Positions 27,687-36,458 of a DNA stretch of 64,000 bases are shown here, one piece after another. The stretch is taken from positions 186,001 through 250,000 of the forward strand of contig NZ_KB907340.1 in the NCBI RefSeq assembly GCF_000381985.1. The letters are read 5' to 3'. The translations under genes and the position numbers were made by a program. Each line of letters starts with the position of its first letter. Position 1 is the first letter of the stretch. Below the pieces are notes generated by a model. It did not search any database. It saw only the letters and a list, made by a program, of their open reading frames with translations, and was not told the DNA's origin. This DNA is from Novispirillum itersonii subsp. itersonii ATCC 12639. Lineage in GTDB: Bacteria; Pseudomonadota; Alphaproteobacteria; Rhodospirillales; Rhodospirillaceae.

Positions 27687-28538
27687 TTACAGCCAACGCT
27701 TCCGGCGGCGGTAATGCTTAACGTCTTTAAAGCTCTTCCGGCCTTCCGCCGCCAGCCCGAGATAGAATTCCTTCACGTCATCATTTTCCATCAGGCGCTG
27801 GGCCTCGCCTTCCATCACCACGCGGCCATTTTCAAGAATGTAGCCGAAGGTGGCGTATTTCAGCGCAATGGTGGTGTTCTGCTCCGCCAGCAGGAAGGAG
27901 ACCCCCTCCTTCTGATTCAGCTGTTTGACGATTTCGAAGATTTCTTCCACCAGCTGCGGGGCCAACCCCATCGACGGCTCATCAAGCAAAATCACCTTCG
28001 GCTTGGTCATCAGGGCCCGCCCGATGGCGACCATCTGCTGTTCCCCGCCGGAGGTATAACCGGCCTGACTGCTCCGCCGCACTTTCAGGCGCGGAAAGTA
28101 TTCATAGACCTTTTCCAGATCCCGCTTTACCGCAGCAGCCCCATCCCCACGGGTGTAGGCGCCGGTCAGCAGGTTTTCCTCAACGGTCAGGTGACCGAAG
28201 CAGTGGCGGCCTTCCATCACCTGCACCACACCCATCTTGACGAGGTCATTGGGGGTCAGGTCCTGAATGCTGCGACCGTTATAATCAATGGTGCCCTTGG
28301 TGACTTCGCCACGTTCTGCCCGCAGCAGGTTGGAAATCGCCTTGAGGGTAGTGGTCTTGCCCGCGCCGTTGGCCCCGAGCAGGGCAACAATGCCCCCTTC
28401 CGGCACCGCAAGGGAGACCCCTTTCAGCACCAGAATCACGTGATCGTAGATCACCTCGATGTTGTTGACCCGCAGGATCGGCTCGGCAGCGGCGGGGCTG
28501 CTGGCAGGCTGCACGGCATGCAGGGTGGCTTGGCTCAC
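27687..28538 (-). CDS. livF: ABC transporter ATPase, LivF type
   Basis: This is the second ATPase of a branched-chain amino acid-type (HAAT) importer. Walker A is GANGAGKTTT, the signature is TSGGEQQM, Walker B is KVILLDEPSMGLAP, and the H-loop and D-loop follow. At 283 residues it is longer than E. coli LivF because of an N-terminal extension (about 25 residues) and a basic C-terminal tail. It is encoded with the periplasmic protein and permeases. The actual substrate may be an organic acid or amide rather than leucine. Confidence 0.93.
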   Translation of the reverse strand: MSQATLHAVQPASSPAAAEPILRVNNIEVIYDHVILVLKGVSLAVPEGGIVALLGANGAGKTTTLKAISNLLRAERGEVTKGTIDYNGRSIQDLTPNDLVKMGVVQVMEGRHCFGHLTVEENLLTGAYTRGDGAAAVKRDLEKVYEYFPRLKVRRSSQAGYTSGGEQQMVAIGRALMTKPKVILLDEPSMGLAPQLVEEIFEIVKQLNQKEGVSFLLAEQNTTIALKYATFGYILENGRVVMEGEAQRLMENDDVKEFYLGLAAEGRKSFKDVKHYRRRKRWL

Positions 28539-28630
28539 GACGGGTACTCCCTAAAACTCTACGTTTGGGAAACGCTGCGCTTGGGCCTATGGCCCGGACG
28601 GTCACGCGGTTTTTCCTTTTGGGCGTTCCC

Positions 28631-28661
28631 GCCCCCCTCCAAGACAGGGAATGAGGGGGGC
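28631..28661 (-). terminator. Hairpin between the binding-protein gene and livF
   Basis: Perfect 9-base-pair arms (GCCCCCCTC and GAGGGGGGC) with a 13-base loop lie 50 bases past the stop of the binding-protein gene. It may stabilise the upstream mRNA end or partly terminate, which would raise the binding protein relative to the ATPase. Confidence 0.5.
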
Positions 28662-28710
28662 AGGGCCGCCGGTCACGGGGTTTCCGTTACCCGGAAACTG
28701 GGGATATTCC

Positions 28711-30030
28711 TCAGTTGCAGGTACGCGGAGTAATGTTCTTTTCCTTGGCGTACTGAGCAGCGGATTCCTTGTACATTTCGGTCAGGAAACCGTCACGGCG
28801 CGGAGTAATCCAGTCAGACACCGGGGTCCAGGCAGCGCCGGACCACTGCTGAATCACCACTTTCCCGCCGCCTTCATGGTCCTTACAGGACAGCTGCAGC
28901 GGCGCCATCAGCCCCTTCAGGCCCAGCTTGTCGAGGGCGGCATCGTCAAGCTTCAGGTTTTCCAGACCCCAACGGATCTGTTCCCCGGTCATCGGCTTGT
29001 TGCCATACTTGTTCATGGCAGTGCGGATGCCTTCGGCCATGATCACGGCAGAGATCAGACCACGGTTGTACAGAATATCACCGACCTTATCGCGATCGCT
29101 GGCGCCCTTACCCTTTTCGTACAGGGTCTTCACGATGTCTTCGTGAACCTTGTAGTTGGCACCGGCACCGTGGAACTGAGCAGCCAGATAGCCCTTGGCA
29201 TCCATACCGGCCGGGCGGACGTCCACTTCCGAACCGGACCACCACACGCCAACAAACTTATTCATCGGGAAGCCGACGGCCGCCGCTTCCTTAATGGCGG
29301 TGGAGTTCATCACACCCCAGCCCCACATGATCACCCAGTCAGGCTTCAGCTGACGGCCGATCTTCAGCCAGGTCGCCTTCTGTTCCAGCCCCGGATGCGG
29401 CACCGGGAACAGATCGAGCTTGAAGCCGTTCTTCTCTGCCAGAGCCTGCAGGGTCTTGATCGGCTCCTTCCCGAAGGCGGAGTCGTGATAGACCAGCGCG
29501 ATCTTTTTGCCCTTCAGGTCTTTTTCCTGCGCCTCAATGTACTGCACGATGGCATCCGCCCCCGCCCAGTAGGTCACCGGGGCCGTGAAGATCCATTCAA
29601 AGACCGATCCGTCAGACGCATCAGCACGGCCATAGCCGGAGGTGATCATCGGAATCTTATCAGCACGGACACGGTCCATCAGGGCATAGGTGATGCCGGT
29701 GGACAGCGGCTGAACGGAGGCGCCGCCGGTCGGGCCTTTCCCCTTCAGCTTTTCATAGCATTCCACGCCCTTATCGTTGTTATAGGCGGTGTCGCATTCT
29801 TCATAGACCAGCGGTACACCGTTGATGCCGCCGTCACGAGCATTCAGCAGCGACACATAGTCGGCAAACCCGTCGGCCCACGGAATCCCGCCCGGCGCAT
29901 AGGGGCCGGTACGGTAAACCAGACCAGGCACAAACTGGCCGTTTTCCTGCGCCTGCGCCGGAACAGCCGACAGTGCCGAAGCAGCCAGCGTAGCCCCGAC
30001 AGCAGCAAGAGCGAGTTTCTTGAAAATCAT
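28711..30030 (-). CDS. Periplasmic substrate-binding protein of a HAAT-type ABC importer
   Basis: The start at the ATG at 30030 gives 439 residues with a clear signal peptide (FKKLALAAVGATLAASALS, cleavage after AQA). The mature protein has the type I periplasmic-binding fold of the LivK/AmiC group, with LVYRTGPYAPGG at the start, LVYEECDTAYNN and ALMDRVRADKIPMITSGYGRA. It is 60-70 residues longer than E. coli LivK. It would capture the substrate for the LivH/LivM channel. Hairpins flank the gene on both sides, as is common for highly expressed binding proteins. Substrate unknown. Confidence 0.92.
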   Translation of the reverse strand: MIFKKLALAAVGATLAASALSAVPAQAQENGQFVPGLVYRTGPYAPGGIPWADGFADYVSLLNARDGGINGVPLVYEECDTAYNNDKGVECYEKLKGKGPTGGASVQPLSTGITYALMDRVRADKIPMITSGYGRADASDGSVFEWIFTAPVTYWAGADAIVQYIEAQEKDLKGKKIALVYHDSAFGKEPIKTLQALAEKNGFKLDLFPVPHPGLEQKATWLKIGRQLKPDWVIMWGWGVMNSTAIKEAAAVGFPMNKFVGVWWSGSEVDVRPAGMDAKGYLAAQFHGAGANYKVHEDIVKTLYEKGKGASDRDKVGDILYNRGLISAVIMAEGIRTAMNKYGNKPMTGEQIRWGLENLKLDDAALDKLGLKGLMAPLQLSCKDHEGGGKVVIQQWSGAAWTPVSDWITPRRDGFLTEMYKESAAQYAKEKNITPRTCN

Positions 30031-30087
30031 GCGCGTCCTCCCATGGACAATCTGTCTTGATGTCTGACGTTTTTCTTCATCAGGCAG

Positions 30088-30141
30088 CCGGTATTCCGGC
30101 TGCAGGGTCCGGGCTTGAGGGGGTGGCAGCGTTGCCACCCC
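30088..30141 (-). promoter_or_regulatory. Two hairpins between livM and the binding-protein gene
   Basis: GGGGTGGCA (30120-30128) and TGCCACCCC (30133-30141) form a perfect 9-base-pair stem with a 4-base loop; GCCGG-TATT-CCGGC (30087-30100) forms a second. They lie in the 161-base leader of the binding-protein gene and could act as an RNA processing or attenuation point. Confidence 0.4.
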
Positions 30142-30191
30142 TGCCCATGTTCTTGGTACCGGCTGTAACCGGGGATCCGCCCTGACCGAAA

Positions 30192-31271
30192 TCAGTAGGG
30201 GAACGGCCACAGACGCAGCTTTTCCTTACCGATCTGCCACAGACGGGCCAGCCCGTGCGGCTCAACGATCAGGAAGAAGATGATCAGCGCCCCGAAGATC
30301 ATGTATTCAAGATGCGAAATCATATCGACGGGAATGTTCAGCCCCAGCAGATGCGGGGCATTGGTCAGGATCACCGGCAGCAGCACCATGAAGGCAGCCC
30401 CGAAGAACGACCCAAGGATCGACCCCAGACCGCCAATAATGACCATGAACAGCACTTTGAAGGAAATCTCGATCGAGAAGGCCAGAGGCTCCACCGACCC
30501 GGTGTAAATGAACCCCCACGCCGCCCCGGCGATACCGCAGTAAAACGAGCTGATGGCAAAGGCCGACAGCTTGGTCTGCAACGGCTTGATCCCGATAATC
30601 TCAGCGGCAATATCCATATCGCGGATCGCCATCCACGCCCGGCCAAGATGGCAGCGGGTCAGGTTTTTGGCAGCCAGCGCCAGAAGGCCGACGAACACCA
30701 GCAGGAACAGGTACTTGGCGGTGTAATGGGCGCTCGACCCGGTGACCATGATATCCCCGAAGATCGCCCGCGGCGGAGCGGAAATCACCCCGGAAGACGA
30801 ATAGTTGGTGAACCACGGCACCTTATTAAACAGCCACAGCAGGAAGAACTGCGCCGCCAGCGTCGCCACCGCCAGATAGAACCCTTTAATCCGCAGCGAG
30901 GGAATACCGAACATCACCCCGACAAAGGCGGTGATGACGCCAGACCCCAGGAACACGAACACAATGTTCAGATCCGGAAACATGGTGGACAGCTTATAGG
31001 CAGCAAACGCACCGGTCGCCATGAACCCGCCGGTGCCGAGCGACAGCTGTCCGGCATAACCGGTCAGGATGTTCAGCCCGATCGCGGCAATCGACATCAC
31101 CAGAAACGGAATCAGAATGGTGGTGGTCATATATTCAGTGGCGAACAGCGGCAGAACACCCAGGGCAAGAACGGCAATCAAGCCGATGCCAATACGGTCC
31201 TGCAAAATCGGAAAGATCTGCTGATCAGCGGCGTAAGAGGTTTTGAACTGGCCTGCCTCACGGTACAGCAT
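30192..31271 (-). CDS. livM: ABC permease, LivM type
   Basis: This 359-residue inner-membrane permease has about 9-10 hydrophobic segments. Diagnostic blocks are NILTGYAGQLSLGTGGFMATGAFAAY, the SLRIKGFYLAVATLAAQ segment, GRAWMAIRDMDIAAEIIGI (the EAA-type loop contacting the ATPase) and MVIIGGLGSILGSFFGAAF. It forms the channel with LivH. The gene lies 13 bases after livH. Confidence 0.93.
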   Translation of the reverse strand: MLYREAGQFKTSYAADQQIFPILQDRIGIGLIAVLALGVLPLFATEYMTTTILIPFLVMSIAAIGLNILTGYAGQLSLGTGGFMATGAFAAYKLSTMFPDLNIVFVFLGSGVITAFVGVMFGIPSLRIKGFYLAVATLAAQFFLLWLFNKVPWFTNYSSSGVISAPPRAIFGDIMVTGSSAHYTAKYLFLLVFVGLLALAAKNLTRCHLGRAWMAIRDMDIAAEIIGIKPLQTKLSAFAISSFYCGIAGAAWGFIYTGSVEPLAFSIEISFKVLFMVIIGGLGSILGSFFGAAFMVLLPVILTNAPHLLGLNIPVDMISHLEYMIFGALIIFFLIVEPHGLARLWQIGKEKLRLWPFPY

Positions 31272-31284
31272 CTGTGCTTACTCC

Positions 31285-32229
31285 TTACACGCGCTCAATA
31301 ATCTTGTCGCCGAACAGACCCTGCGGACGGAACAGCAGGAACATCAGCGCCAGCATGTAGGCAAACCAATCTTCGATACCGCCACCAATGGCATCCGCCC
31401 AGTACACTTCCGCGATCTTCTCCCCGGCCCCGATGATCAGGCCGCCGATGATCGCACCGGGCACCGAGGTAAACCCGCCAAGGATCAGCACCGGCAGGGC
31501 CTTCAGGGCCACCATCGCCAGCGAGAACTGAACCCCCAGCTTGGATCCCCACATCACCCCGGCCACCAGACCGACCAGACCGGCAACGGTCCAGACAATC
31601 GCCCAGATGGTCTTCAGCGGAATCCCGACTGACAGAGCCGCCTGGTGGTCATCTGCCACGGCCCGCAGGGCGCGCCCGATACGGGTTTTCTGGAAAAACA
31701 GCGCCAGCGCGGCGACCAGAGAGCCCGCCACCACGGCGGCGATAATGTCGAACTTGTTGACCAGAACACCGCCGATCTCGAGCGGGGTCTGCGGCAGACC
31801 GATGTCCAGCACACGGACACTGGACCCCCAGATGGTCTGACCGAAACCATCCAGAAAATAAGTGACGCCGATGGTCGCCATGAACAGGATGATGTGCGGC
31901 TGGTTCACCAGTGGCCGCAGCACAATCCGCTCAATCGCCATCGCCAGCAGCACCATCACGCCGATGGTCAGGATCAGCGATCCCCACCACGGCACGCCCT
32001 TATCCATAAATCCGGCAAAGAACAGGGCGGCGAACAGAACCATCGCCCCCTGGGCAAAGTTAAAAACGCCGGAGGCCTTGAAGATCAGAACAAAGCCCAG
32101 CGCCACCAGGGAATACATCACCCCGGACAACAGACCGCCGGTCAGCACCTCGACAAAAAACAGCGGGGCATCGGCGATCTGAACAAAAGGACTGATAAAG
32201 AAATTGTAGAGGAAGTCCATCGGACTCAT
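31285..32229 (-). CDS. livH: ABC permease, LivH type
   Basis: This is the second channel subunit. The start is set at the ATG at 32229 (MSPMDFLYNF), giving 314 residues; the 11-codon upstream stretch is not family-like. Typical motifs are FNFAQGAMVLFAALFFAG, ERIVLRPLVNQPHI, RIGRALRAVADDHQAALSVGI (ATPase-contact loop), LGGFTSVPGAIIGGLIIGAGE and a C-terminal RPQGLFG. It has about eight membrane segments. livG lies 132 bases upstream, separated by the palindromic repeat. Confidence 0.93.
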   Translation of the reverse strand: MSPMDFLYNFFISPFVQIADAPLFFVEVLTGGLLSGVMYSLVALGFVLIFKASGVFNFAQGAMVLFAALFFAGFMDKGVPWWGSLILTIGVMVLLAMAIERIVLRPLVNQPHIILFMATIGVTYFLDGFGQTIWGSSVRVLDIGLPQTPLEIGGVLVNKFDIIAAVVAGSLVAALALFFQKTRIGRALRAVADDHQAALSVGIPLKTIWAIVWTVAGLVGLVAGVMWGSKLGVQFSLAMVALKALPVLILGGFTSVPGAIIGGLIIGAGEKIAEVYWADAIGGGIEDWFAYMLALMFLLFRPQGLFGDKIIERV

Positions 32230-32315
32230 CCTTCCATCTTGAACCGGGGCCCTTGAGAGCATTGTCCGGTTAAGAGAAAACCCGTTGATTGAAAGTGCTC
32301 TTCTTCAGAATGTCG

Positions 32316-32361
32316 GAGCCTTCTCAACCGCAAACCGGTGTCCACTTTTGCTGAAAACGCT
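32316..32361. repeat. Dispersed intergenic palindromic repeat, copy 2
   Basis: This copy has the core GGTGTCCACTTTTGCTGAAA with GCAAA/TTTTGC arms and GAGC/GCTC ends. It is inserted inside the operon between livG and livH and directly abuts the livG stop codon. It matches the copy at 275-320. Confidence 0.5.
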
Positions 32362-33198
32362 CTAGTGCCCGCCGCCCAGATAGGCGTCGATCACGTCCTG
32401 ATTGGCCCGGACCTCATCCGGGGTGCCGTCGGCCAGCTTGCGGCCATAATCGAGCACCACAACCCGGTCGGAGATATCCATCACCACCCCCATGTCATGC
32501 TCAATCAGCACAATGGTGGTCCCGAATTCCTTATTCACATCGAGGATGAAGCGGCACATGTCCTCTTTCTCCTCAAGGTTCATCCCGGCCATCGGCTCAT
32601 CAAGCAGCAGGATTTCCGGCTGCGCAGCCAGAGCCCGCCCCAGTTCCACCCGCTTCTGCAGACCATAGGGCAGACGCCCGACCGGCGTCTTGCGCACAGC
32701 CTCGATTTCAAGAAAGTCGATGATCTTTTCGCAAAATTCGCGGTGCGCGGTCTCTTCCTTCCGGGCCCGGCCCAGATAGAAAGCCTGCGCCAGCAGACCG
32801 GACTTCATCAGGGTATTACGCCCGGTCATGATGTTATCGAGCGCGCTCATCCCCTTGAACAGGGCAATATTCTGGAAGGTCCGGGCAATCCCGGCACGGG
32901 CGGCCATATAGGGGCGCATGCGCTTACGCTCCTGCCCCTTGTGAAACACCTTGCCTTCCTGCGGGTGATAAAACCCGTTGATGACATTGAGCATGGAACT
33001 TTTGCCAGCCCCGTTGGGGCCGATGATGGCAAGCACTTCATGCTCACGCACATCAAAGCTGATGTTGGTCAGGGCACGCACCCCACCAAACGACAGACTG
33101 ATGTTCTGCACGGACAGGATGACGCCACCGATCTTGTGGCGGCCATCTGCGGTAAAAGCGTCAGAACCGGAAACAGGGTTAACGGCTGAACTGGACAT
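32362..33198 (-). CDS. livG: ABC transporter ATPase, LivG type
   Basis: This is the first ATPase of the importer. Walker A is GPNGAGKSSM, Walker B is EILLLDEPMAGMN, and the LivG-type insertion with MAARAGIARTFQNIALFKGMS is present. The signature region LPYGLQKRVELGRAL shows the usual LivG deviation from LSGGQ. The ATG at 33198 is preferred over one six codons upstream. The encoded protein is 278 residues. It follows the acyl-CoA synthetase gene on the same strand by about 56 bases. Confidence 0.93.
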   Translation of the reverse strand: MSSSAVNPVSGSDAFTADGRHKIGGVILSVQNISLSFGGVRALTNISFDVREHEVLAIIGPNGAGKSSMLNVINGFYHPQEGKVFHKGQERKRMRPYMAARAGIARTFQNIALFKGMSALDNIMTGRNTLMKSGLLAQAFYLGRARKEETAHREFCEKIIDFLEIEAVRKTPVGRLPYGLQKRVELGRALAAQPEILLLDEPMAGMNLEEKEDMCRFILDVNKEFGTTIVLIEHDMGVVMDISDRVVVLDYGRKLADGTPDEVRANQDVIDAYLGGGH

Positions 33199-33254
33199 AA
33201 GGGGAGCTCCCCACAAAAGTCAGGCGGAACCGATCACGGAACAGGGGCAGGGCC

Positions 33255-35228
33255 TTAGCCCGCCTTCCGCAACGGCGCGGCAGTACCCGGACGGACAGCG
33301 GCGGACCGGATCGCCAGATCGGCGCGGACCATCCCCTTACGACCATCCTCAAAGGTTACTTCCGTCTCCACCCGCACGCTGGTACGGCCATCAAACAGCG
33401 CCTCGATCTGATCGGCGTAGCGTTCGTTGATGAACTTACGGCGCACCTTGCGGGTGCGGGTCAGTTCACCATCGTCCGCATCCAGTTCCTTATGCAGCAG
33501 CAGGAACCGGCTGATCTGGCACCCTGACAGCATCGGGTCGGCCGCCAGATCGGCATTGACCTTTTCCACGCAGTCCTGAATCAGGTCGTAAACCACAGAC
33601 TGCGCCGCCAGATCCTGGAACCCGGAATAGGCCAGTCCCCGCCGTTCCGCCCAGTTCCCCACCGCTTCCAGATCAATGTTGATAAAGCAGCCGACACTGT
33701 CGCGCTTATCACCGAAGGCAACCGCCTCTTTAATAAAGGGGAAGAACTTCAGTTTGTTCTCCAGATACTTGGGCGGGAACATCTGCCCCGACACCATCCG
33801 GCCGACATCCTTGGCGCGATCAATGATCTTCAGGTGCCCCAGATCATTGAAGATCCCGGCGTCACCGGTATGCACCCAGCCATCCGCCGTCTTATCTTCC
33901 GCCGTTTTGTCAGGCTGCTTGAAATAGGCCTGAAAAACCCCGGGACTGCGGAACAGCACCTCACCGTTCTCAGCAATCTTCAGCTCCACCCCCGGCGCCG
34001 GTTTACCGACCGTATCGGCATAAACCTCGCCATTAGGCTGCACGCAGATAAAGACGCTGGCCTCGGTGGACCCGTAGATCTGTTTGATGTTGATCCCCAG
34101 CGACCGATAGAAGGAGAAAATTTCCGGCCCGATCGCTTCACCGGCGGTATAGGCCAGCTTAATGCGGGTAAAACCGAGAACGTTTTTCAGCGGGCCATAA
34201 ACCAGCAGGTTCCCCAGCCCATACAGCAGGCGGTCGGTGACTGAGACCGGCTTACCGTCCAGGATATCCACCCCGACGCGTTTGGCGACGTCCATAAAGT
34301 ATCCGAACATCTTCCGCTTCAGGCGGCTGGCGTCCTCCATACGGATCATCACTGTGGTCAGGATGTTTTCGTAGATACGCGGAGGCGAGAAGAAATAGGT
34401 CGGCCCCAGTTCCCGCAGGTCGATCAGCAAGGTTTCCCCGCTTTCCGGGCAGTTGACCGTAAACCCGCAGACATAGGCCTGCGCCATCGAAAACAGATGG
34501 TCCCCCACCCATGCCATCGGCAGGTAAGCCAGAACATCTTCGTCTGGTGTCAGACCCTCCATTTCAACATTGTTACGGGCCGTGATCAGCACGTTGTCGA
34601 AGGTCAGCATCACGCCTTTCGGCTGGCCGGTGGTACCGGAGGTATACAGCATCACCCCGATATCGCTGCCTTTGCCTTTGGCAATTTCAGCATCCAGAAG
34701 GCCGGGGTTCTGGGCCATCAGAGCCCGCCCCTTCTCCTGCACTGACGCAAGGGAATGGACAAAGGTCTGATGATAATCCCGCATGCCGCGGTCATCCTCG
34801 AACAGGATGGTCTGCAGCTTCGGACATTGCTCCCGGATTTCCAGCAGCTTATCGACCTGCTCCTGATCCTCGACAACGGCGAGAACCGCTTCGGCATGCT
34901 CCAGCACAAACTGCATCTCGCGGGCGACGGAATCCTGATAGACCGGCACCGGCACACCGCCGAGAACCTGGACCGCCACCATCGACCAGTACAGCTGCGG
35001 GCGGTTATCCCCAACGATGGCAATGGTGGCACCACGGGTCACGCCCAGCGCCGAAAACCCGGCAGCCAGAGCCATAATCTCGTCATGGACCTGTTTCCAC
35101 GACCAGGTCTGCCAGATGCCGAAATCCTTTTCGCGCATGGCGGGATGGTTGGGGCGGACCTCTGCATGGTGCTTGAGCAACTTTGGCAGAGTATCCATCG
35201 CCGGGGTGGTGGTGATTGCGGAGGCCAT
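33255..35228 (-). CDS. Long-chain acyl-CoA synthetase-like AMP-binding ligase
   Basis: This 657-residue adenylate-forming enzyme (start at the ATG at 35228) is of the FAA/ACSL type. The P-loop is MLYTSGTTGQPKG, and later motifs are YGSTEASVFICVQ, DGWVHTGDAGIF and DRAKDVGRMVSGQMFPPKYLE. It would form an acyl-CoA with AMP release. It is the first gene of the seven-gene operon with a HAAT-type importer and a second, PaaK-like ligase. Uptake followed by CoA activation of a carboxylic acid is inferred from this; the acid is not identifiable. Confidence 0.92.
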   Translation of the reverse strand: MASAITTTPAMDTLPKLLKHHAEVRPNHPAMREKDFGIWQTWSWKQVHDEIMALAAGFSALGVTRGATIAIVGDNRPQLYWSMVAVQVLGGVPVPVYQDSVAREMQFVLEHAEAVLAVVEDQEQVDKLLEIREQCPKLQTILFEDDRGMRDYHQTFVHSLASVQEKGRALMAQNPGLLDAEIAKGKGSDIGVMLYTSGTTGQPKGVMLTFDNVLITARNNVEMEGLTPDEDVLAYLPMAWVGDHLFSMAQAYVCGFTVNCPESGETLLIDLRELGPTYFFSPPRIYENILTTVMIRMEDASRLKRKMFGYFMDVAKRVGVDILDGKPVSVTDRLLYGLGNLLVYGPLKNVLGFTRIKLAYTAGEAIGPEIFSFYRSLGINIKQIYGSTEASVFICVQPNGEVYADTVGKPAPGVELKIAENGEVLFRSPGVFQAYFKQPDKTAEDKTADGWVHTGDAGIFNDLGHLKIIDRAKDVGRMVSGQMFPPKYLENKLKFFPFIKEAVAFGDKRDSVGCFINIDLEAVGNWAERRGLAYSGFQDLAAQSVVYDLIQDCVEKVNADLAADPMLSGCQISRFLLLHKELDADDGELTRTRKVRRKFINERYADQIEALFDGRTSVRVETEVTFEDGRKGMVRADLAIRSAAVRPGTAAPLRKAG

Positions 35229-36094
35229 CAGACAGACCCTCCCCACAGACCGGCAGACGCACCCCGGCAGCCGCTCACGAACGTTTCCGTCATGGACGTT
35301 TCCTTGGACATCAGTTTCACTCCCACGTCGCACAGGCCCGCTATCAACGGCATCCCGGCGACACTGCTCATTCAGACGGGAGACTCATTGTCTGGACGCC
35401 ACGGTTTTCCGGGGTCCGGCCTCTTCTCGTCCTGAAGGCAACACGCGTTCTTACATCGTTATTTTTATATGATTTTTTGTTCTTGCTGGATCTTGGCCCC
35501 CGGCCCCGCCCCACCCCACAGCATTCCTGCAGGCAAGAAGAACGGTCCGCTGGCTTTTTTACCGCCCGGCCTGCGCAGACCGTCAGGGTGACAGCCTTCA
35601 ACAGGACAGGAACAGAACCCTTTTCCCGACCGGATGGTTCCGGCGGTAACAGGTCACAGATGATCCGGGTGGCCCACCCACCCGTGCAGCAAACAACAAC
35701 CCCTGTTTCGGCCTCCCCCCACCGGTCTCTACGGCAATCCCCTGCCTCCGGTGTGGTTCTGACCTATTTTCCGGTACCTCCGGTCCGCCTTAACGACGGT
35801 TCCAGAAAACCGGACAGGACCCCGGAAAATCCCTTTATTGAAAAAGGTCTCTTCCCGTATCTGGCGATACTCCCACTGGTGTACCCCGATCACAACGCCT
35901 TGTCATGCACTTCTTGCATACATGGCATGCGTCATGTGTGTAGCTAACCGCACTTTTGCCAATCGGTCAACAAAAGTTACGGTTTCCGTAGCGTCAACCC
36001 GTTAAATTGACCCTTGGCAAGTTTGCAAATCAGGGTCTGAAAACGGCATTTTCCGGGCTGTTTTCCGCTATCCGGCATTCTGGTTCGTCAGAAT

Positions 36095-36114
36095 TGTATA
36101 CGTTGCTGTATACG
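36095..36114 (+). promoter_or_regulatory. Direct repeat TGTATACG, possible operator
   Basis: TGTATACG occurs twice, 12 bases apart (36095-36102 and 36107-36114), and each contains the palindrome GTATAC. TTGTATAC half-sites are typical of GntR/FadR-group repressors. The 12-base period is close to one helical turn. The regulator is not known. Confidence 0.4.
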
Positions 36115-36175
36115 ATGATTGGACAGCCTGTAGACGAAAATGACACCAATCCCGAACGTGTCGATTCGTGAATAT

Positions 36176-36200
36176 AAAACCACCCTTTCGGGTGGATTTT
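36176..36200 (+). terminator. Intrinsic terminator or attenuator in the acnA leader
   Basis: CCACCC (36180-36185), loop TTTC, GGGTGG (36190-36195) and then ATTTT, with upstream AAAA able to extend the stem. It lies 260 bases before the acnA start, so it would either end a small leader RNA or attenuate acnA. Confidence 0.55.
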
Positions 36201-36238
36201 CCGCCCTGAACCCCACCGGCACCCCCTTCAGGGCTTCT

Positions 36239-36257
36239 CTTGAAATAATGCTTCAAG
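36239..36257 (+). promoter_or_regulatory. Palindrome with TGA-N9-TCA pattern upstream of acnA
   Basis: CTTGAAATAATGCTTCAAG has perfect 6-base arms and contains TGA-N9-TCA, the pattern described for the iron-rhodo box bound by RirA in alphaproteobacteria. Aconitase is an iron-sulfur enzyme, so iron control would make sense, but the motif is short and could arise by chance. Confidence 0.3.
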
Positions 36258-36458
36258 GCGGCATTTTCTGGACAGAAGCCTCGTGGCAGACCTATGCTTT
36301 CGTCAGTGCCGCATCGCAGTATCAATAGACAGACGGCCCCCCGGAAGACCCTACCCTCTTCCCCCCACCCTTTTCAGGAAGGGTGCCGTGACGGCTCCCC
36401 GCCCTATCCAGACCTCTGCTTTCCCGTTTTCCTACTCCCCAGAAACAGGAGCACCCCC

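Larger units (their letters stand above)
35229..36458. other. 1.2-kb gap upstream of acnA with operators and RNA structure
   Basis: No gene is convincing here. The left part should carry the promoter of the acyl-CoA synthetase operon; around 35900-35940 it holds TGCATACATGGCATGCG-type repeats. The right part, within about 370 bases of acnA, holds a direct repeat of TGTATACG (36095-36114), an intrinsic-terminator-like hairpin (36180-36200), a second hairpin (36203-36234) and a palindrome (36239-36257). The open frames present lack family features. Confidence 0.5.

Noticed and set aside
35216-35947. 243-codon plus-strand frame upstream of acnA
   Set aside because: It overlaps the N-terminus of the acyl-CoA synthetase gene on the other strand and lacks family features or a ribosome-binding site.
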